From Huintestinicola sp050874005 (GTDB taxonomy: Bacteria > Bacillota > Clostridia > Oscillospirales > Ruminococcaceae): a stretch of 64,000 bases of DNA. The stretch covers positions 1 to 64,000 of the forward strand of contig NZ_JBNMJV010000013.1 of NCBI RefSeq assembly GCF_050874005.1. The letters run 5' to 3'. The notes under the pieces are model-generated. The model saw nothing but the letters and a program-made list of their open reading frames with translations, was not told the DNA's origin and did not search any database. Both the position numbers and the translations under genes were made by a program. This document shows, in pieces, positions 61,625-64,000 of the stretch. Each line of letters begins with the position of its first letter. Positions within the stretch are counted from its first letter, which is position 1.

Positions 61625-63515
61625 CAATAGCGAAAAACTTCTTACGCCAAAGGAGAAACGGGAGATAATACGGCGAACGCTTAAGGCTGTGGGCAAGGCA
61701 GACAAGGGATATATTGCGAGAGATACGATAAAATACTGCGTTGACCTTTCGGGCAATATATTTTCGGTTTTTCTTTCTGCACTTGTCATTGACGGAATTG
61801 CAGGGGCGAAGCCTATCGAAACCATGCTGTTTTATGCAGCGATAGTTGTTGGTATTCAGTCGTTACTTTCCGTGATGCAAAGATTTCTTTTCAGACGTAA
61901 TAATTATCATAGCTTCAGAAAAACCACAAATATGCAGAAAAGCCTTTGGCAAAAGGTTATGACTATGGATTTTGTTCACCTTGAAAGCACGGATACGCAG
62001 AACAGGTATGCAAACGCATGGCGCCAGCCCGAAAACAGAACCGCAGGAATTGAGGCGCTATGCAACTATTTCAGAAACACTGTCGGCGGAGCTTTTATGG
62101 TGGTATTAGGCGTTATTCTTATTATCCCGACAGCATTCAGAACACCCACCGAAACAGAGGGCTTTATCGGCTTTGTACAGTCAATTTGGGGATTTATTGC
62201 AGTGGCGGTAATTGTGACAGTACTGGAGCTTATAAAATCCTTAGTGATAAATCCAAAAGCAATAGTAGGCTTTGAAAAAATACATAATGATAAAAATGTT
62301 ATTATGGCAAACCGTGCAGCCAATTTTTTCAATCATTACGTATTAAATAACTACCGCAACGGCAAAGAGATAAGAATGTATTCACAGCAGAGCCTTATTG
62401 AAAAGGAGCTTGACAAGGCACAGAAAACAAATTTTGACGGCTGGCTTCGGGGTTATAAAAATGCAATGCTTCCGAATTTTCTCTTTCAGCTTGTAAATAT
62501 TCTGACCGAAATACTTATGTACGGCTTTGCGGTGTTAAGGGCGATGAGCGGAATGCTTACCCCCGGTGAGGTTATCGCTTTTGTGGGGTATTTCAGTGAA
62601 ATATCCGCAGGCGTTTCGGAAATATCCGACGGTTATGGACTGCTGAAAATAACGCCTACATTCTGCAAGCAGTATTTCGACTTCCTTGACATTCCCGACG
62701 AAAAATATATGGGTACTATCCCCACCGAAAAGCGTGACGATAACGAGTACGAGTTTGAGTTCAAGCACGTTTATTTCAAATATCCCGACAGCGAGGAATA
62801 TGTGCTGAAGGACATAAATCTGAAATGGCGTATCGGTGAGAAAATGGCACTTGTGGGCAAGAATGGCTGCGGAAAGTCCACGTTGGTAAAGCTGCTTTGT
62901 CGGCTGTACGACCCTACCGAGGGAGAAATTACCCTCAATGGTATCGACATAAAAAAGTATAAGTACGAGGAATATATGGCACTGTTCTCGGTGGTGTTTC
63001 AGGACAGCAAGCTGTTTTCGTTCAGCCTTGCGGAGAACGTTGCCGCCGATACGGAATATGACAGCGACCGTGTGACCGACTGCGTTATTCGAGCAGGACT
63101 GGGCGAGCGGCTCAACACGATGGAGAATGGAATTGAAACCTGTCTTTACAAGGATTTTGACGAGCAGGGCGTTGAAATTTCGGGTGGAGAAGCTCAAAAG
63201 CTCTGTCTTGCGAGGGCTATATACAAAGGCTCACCGTTCATTGTCCTTGACGAGCCAACAGCGGCGCTTGACCCCATCTCCGAACACGATATTTACACCA
63301 AATTCAACGGTATCGTGGGAACAAGGACTGCTATCTACATTTCTCATCGCTTGTCTTCCTGCCGCTTCTGTGATGAGATTACTGTTATGGAGGACGGTCG
63401 CATCGCAGAGCGAGGTTCGCACGATGAACTGATTGACAAGGGCGGCGTTTACAAGTCCCTTTGGACGGCTCAGGCGGAGTATTATAAGGATACGGCGGGG
63501 GAACTGTTTGCGTAA
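61617..63515 (+). CDS. ABC transporter, fused membrane and ATP-binding exporter
   Basis: The 632-residue half-transporter has six membrane helices (~50-380) and a C-terminal ATPase: Walker A 'LVGKNGCGKSTLVKLLCRLY', signature 'EISGGEAQKLCLARAIY', Walker B 'FIVLDEPTAALDP' and H-loop 'YISHRLSSCRF'. Such exporters move peptides, lipids or drugs out and commonly work as heterodimers with an adjacent partner. Here that partner is the truncated gene just upstream, whose end it overlaps by 8 bp. The system may therefore be inactive. ATG 61617 has GGGGAGG upstream. Confidence 0.92.
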   Translation: MSDNSEKLLTPKEKREIIRRTLKAVGKADKGYIARDTIKYCVDLSGNIFSVFLSALVIDGIAGAKPIETMLFYAAIVVGIQSLLSVMQRFLFRRNNYHSFRKTTNMQKSLWQKVMTMDFVHLESTDTQNRYANAWRQPENRTAGIEALCNYFRNTVGGAFMVVLGVILIIPTAFRTPTETEGFIGFVQSIWGFIAVAVIVTVLELIKSLVINPKAIVGFEKIHNDKNVIMANRAANFFNHYVLNNYRNGKEIRMYSQQSLIEKELDKAQKTNFDGWLRGYKNAMLPNFLFQLVNILTEILMYGFAVLRAMSGMLTPGEVIAFVGYFSEISAGVSEISDGYGLLKITPTFCKQYFDFLDIPDEKYMGTIPTEKRDDNEYEFEFKHVYFKYPDSEEYVLKDINLKWRIGEKMALVGKNGCGKSTLVKLLCRLYDPTEGEITLNGIDIKKYKYEEYMALFSVVFQDSKLFSFSLAENVAADTEYDSDRVTDCVIRAGLGERLNTMENGIETCLYKDFDEQGVEISGGEAQKLCLARAIYKGSPFIVLDEPTAALDPISEHDIYTKFNGIVGTRTAIYISHRLSSCRFCDEITVMEDGRIAERGSHDELIDKGGVYKSLWTAQAEYYKDTAGELFA

Positions 63516-63520
63516 AGGAA

Positions 63521-63563
63521 AACAGCACATCATTTGTAGGTTGTACAAGTGATGTGCTGTTTA
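63521..63563 (+). terminator. Terminator after the ABC exporter gene
   Basis: AACAGCACATCA pairs with TGATGTGCTGTT in a 12-bp stem, followed by TTATT. Beyond it, 63564-64000 is AT-rich and has no gene I can support. A possible start (ATG 63970) reads into the window end and may begin the next gene. Confidence 0.75.
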
Positions 63564-64000
63564 TTAAATCCGCTGTATTTGTCATTACCGTAATTTTTAA
63601 TGCTTCTTTATGTCACTCTGCCTAATTGAGAGGTAACGTTTTTTATTAATAAAACTGCTGGGTATTGTGCTTCTGATGTTGTATAATACTATAACATTAT
63701 TATAGGCAATATTTGGTAATATATAACTTAACCGTCTCTGTTACTTCTACTGCAGAGGCGGATTCCTTTGTATAACATATGGTAATTTGGCAGACACAGA
63801 CAATGTATTTCGCATTATTGTATCTTTATCGTATTAACAGTTGTTGCTTTTATTTCGTTTTTGAGTTGAACTTCTTCAATTTGTTTAATAGTATCCGCCA
63901 ACCAATCCCCCAGACAAATAAAAAGGGAGACGGACAAAATGATCCGACTCCAAACAACTACAGGTTACTATGAACAACTCTAAGAAACTCCAAGTTACTA

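Noticed and set aside
63779..63973. 64-codon frame near the window end
   Set aside because: AT-driven hydrophobic composition, no ribosome site, no family.

Overview
The window looks like a chromosomal segment of a Gram-positive, low-to-mid GC Clostridia member, most likely Ruminococcus or a close Oscillospiraceae relative. This is inferred from gene content: an hrcA-grpE-dnaK-dnaJ operon with CIRCE operators, sugar ABC importers that lack their own ATPase, GH2 beta-mannosidase, DUF5620/DUF4832-type secreted proteins, an SPKTG-type surface protein, and strong Shine-Dalgarno sites with canonical 17-bp-spaced promoters. No rRNA, tRNA or CRISPR array was seen.

Layout. 1-1.2 kb: the edge of an IS5-family element that cuts off a sugar-binding-type sensor gene. 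1.6-8.5 kb: a cation/proton antiporter, a small C39-like protein and the heat-shock operon. 8.5-10 kb: a uridine-kinase-like protein and a hypothetical protein. 10-18 kb: a carbohydrate uptake module with a sensor-GGDEF protein, two CUT1 permeases, a solute-binding lipoprotein and an AraC regulator. The sensor gene and the binding-protein gene each carry a one-base homopolymer frameshift. 18-30.5 kb: an SPKTG surface protein, an APH-fold kinase, a membrane diguanylate cyclase, a large glycosidase-like/amidase wall protein, a vWA secreted protein, a LysR/YeiH pair, an AI-2E-type exporter and an XRE regulator. Two copies of an ~88-bp unexplained repeat lie here. 30.8-39.3 kb: an orphan sugar-binding lipoprotein, a carboxynorspermidine-synthase-like enzyme, a lipoprotein/GNAT/phosphatase run and a beta-mannosidase. 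39.3-39.7 kb: a strikingly hairpin-rich non-coding stretch. 39.7-51.8 kb: an HD hydrolase, a DUF3810 metalloprotease, a PAP2 phosphatase and a nine-gene minus-strand run from a DUF6472 protein through sfsA, ksgA and sugar-related genes to an mnmM-like methyltransferase. A DUF5620-like secreted protein, a DUF5131 protein with a 45-aa upstream partner and a GNAT follow.

51.8-60.8 kb is an integrative mobilizable element. It has a large serine recombinase, a STAND/NB-ARC-TPR ATPase, a MOBP relaxase and MobC, a ParM/ParR partition pair, an HTH-coiled-coil protein and a TnpW-like small protein. Its control DNA holds the most unusual signals. There are two inverted copies of an oriT-like hairpin block, one next to mobC and one at the far end, and two copies of a 32-bp operator-like sequence with three TTGAC motifs exactly 11 bp apart. 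Beyond its right end lie a 5'-truncated ABC exporter gene and an intact partner exporter.

Working together: the sugar importers, mannosidase, TIM-barrel isomerase, ThuA-like and DUF4832 proteins fit a plant-polysaccharide degrader. The two regulators at 0.1 and 10.1 kb would link sugar sensing to c-di-GMP if intact. The mobile element would be excised by its recombinase, mobilised by MobA/MobC and possibly stabilised by ParMR.
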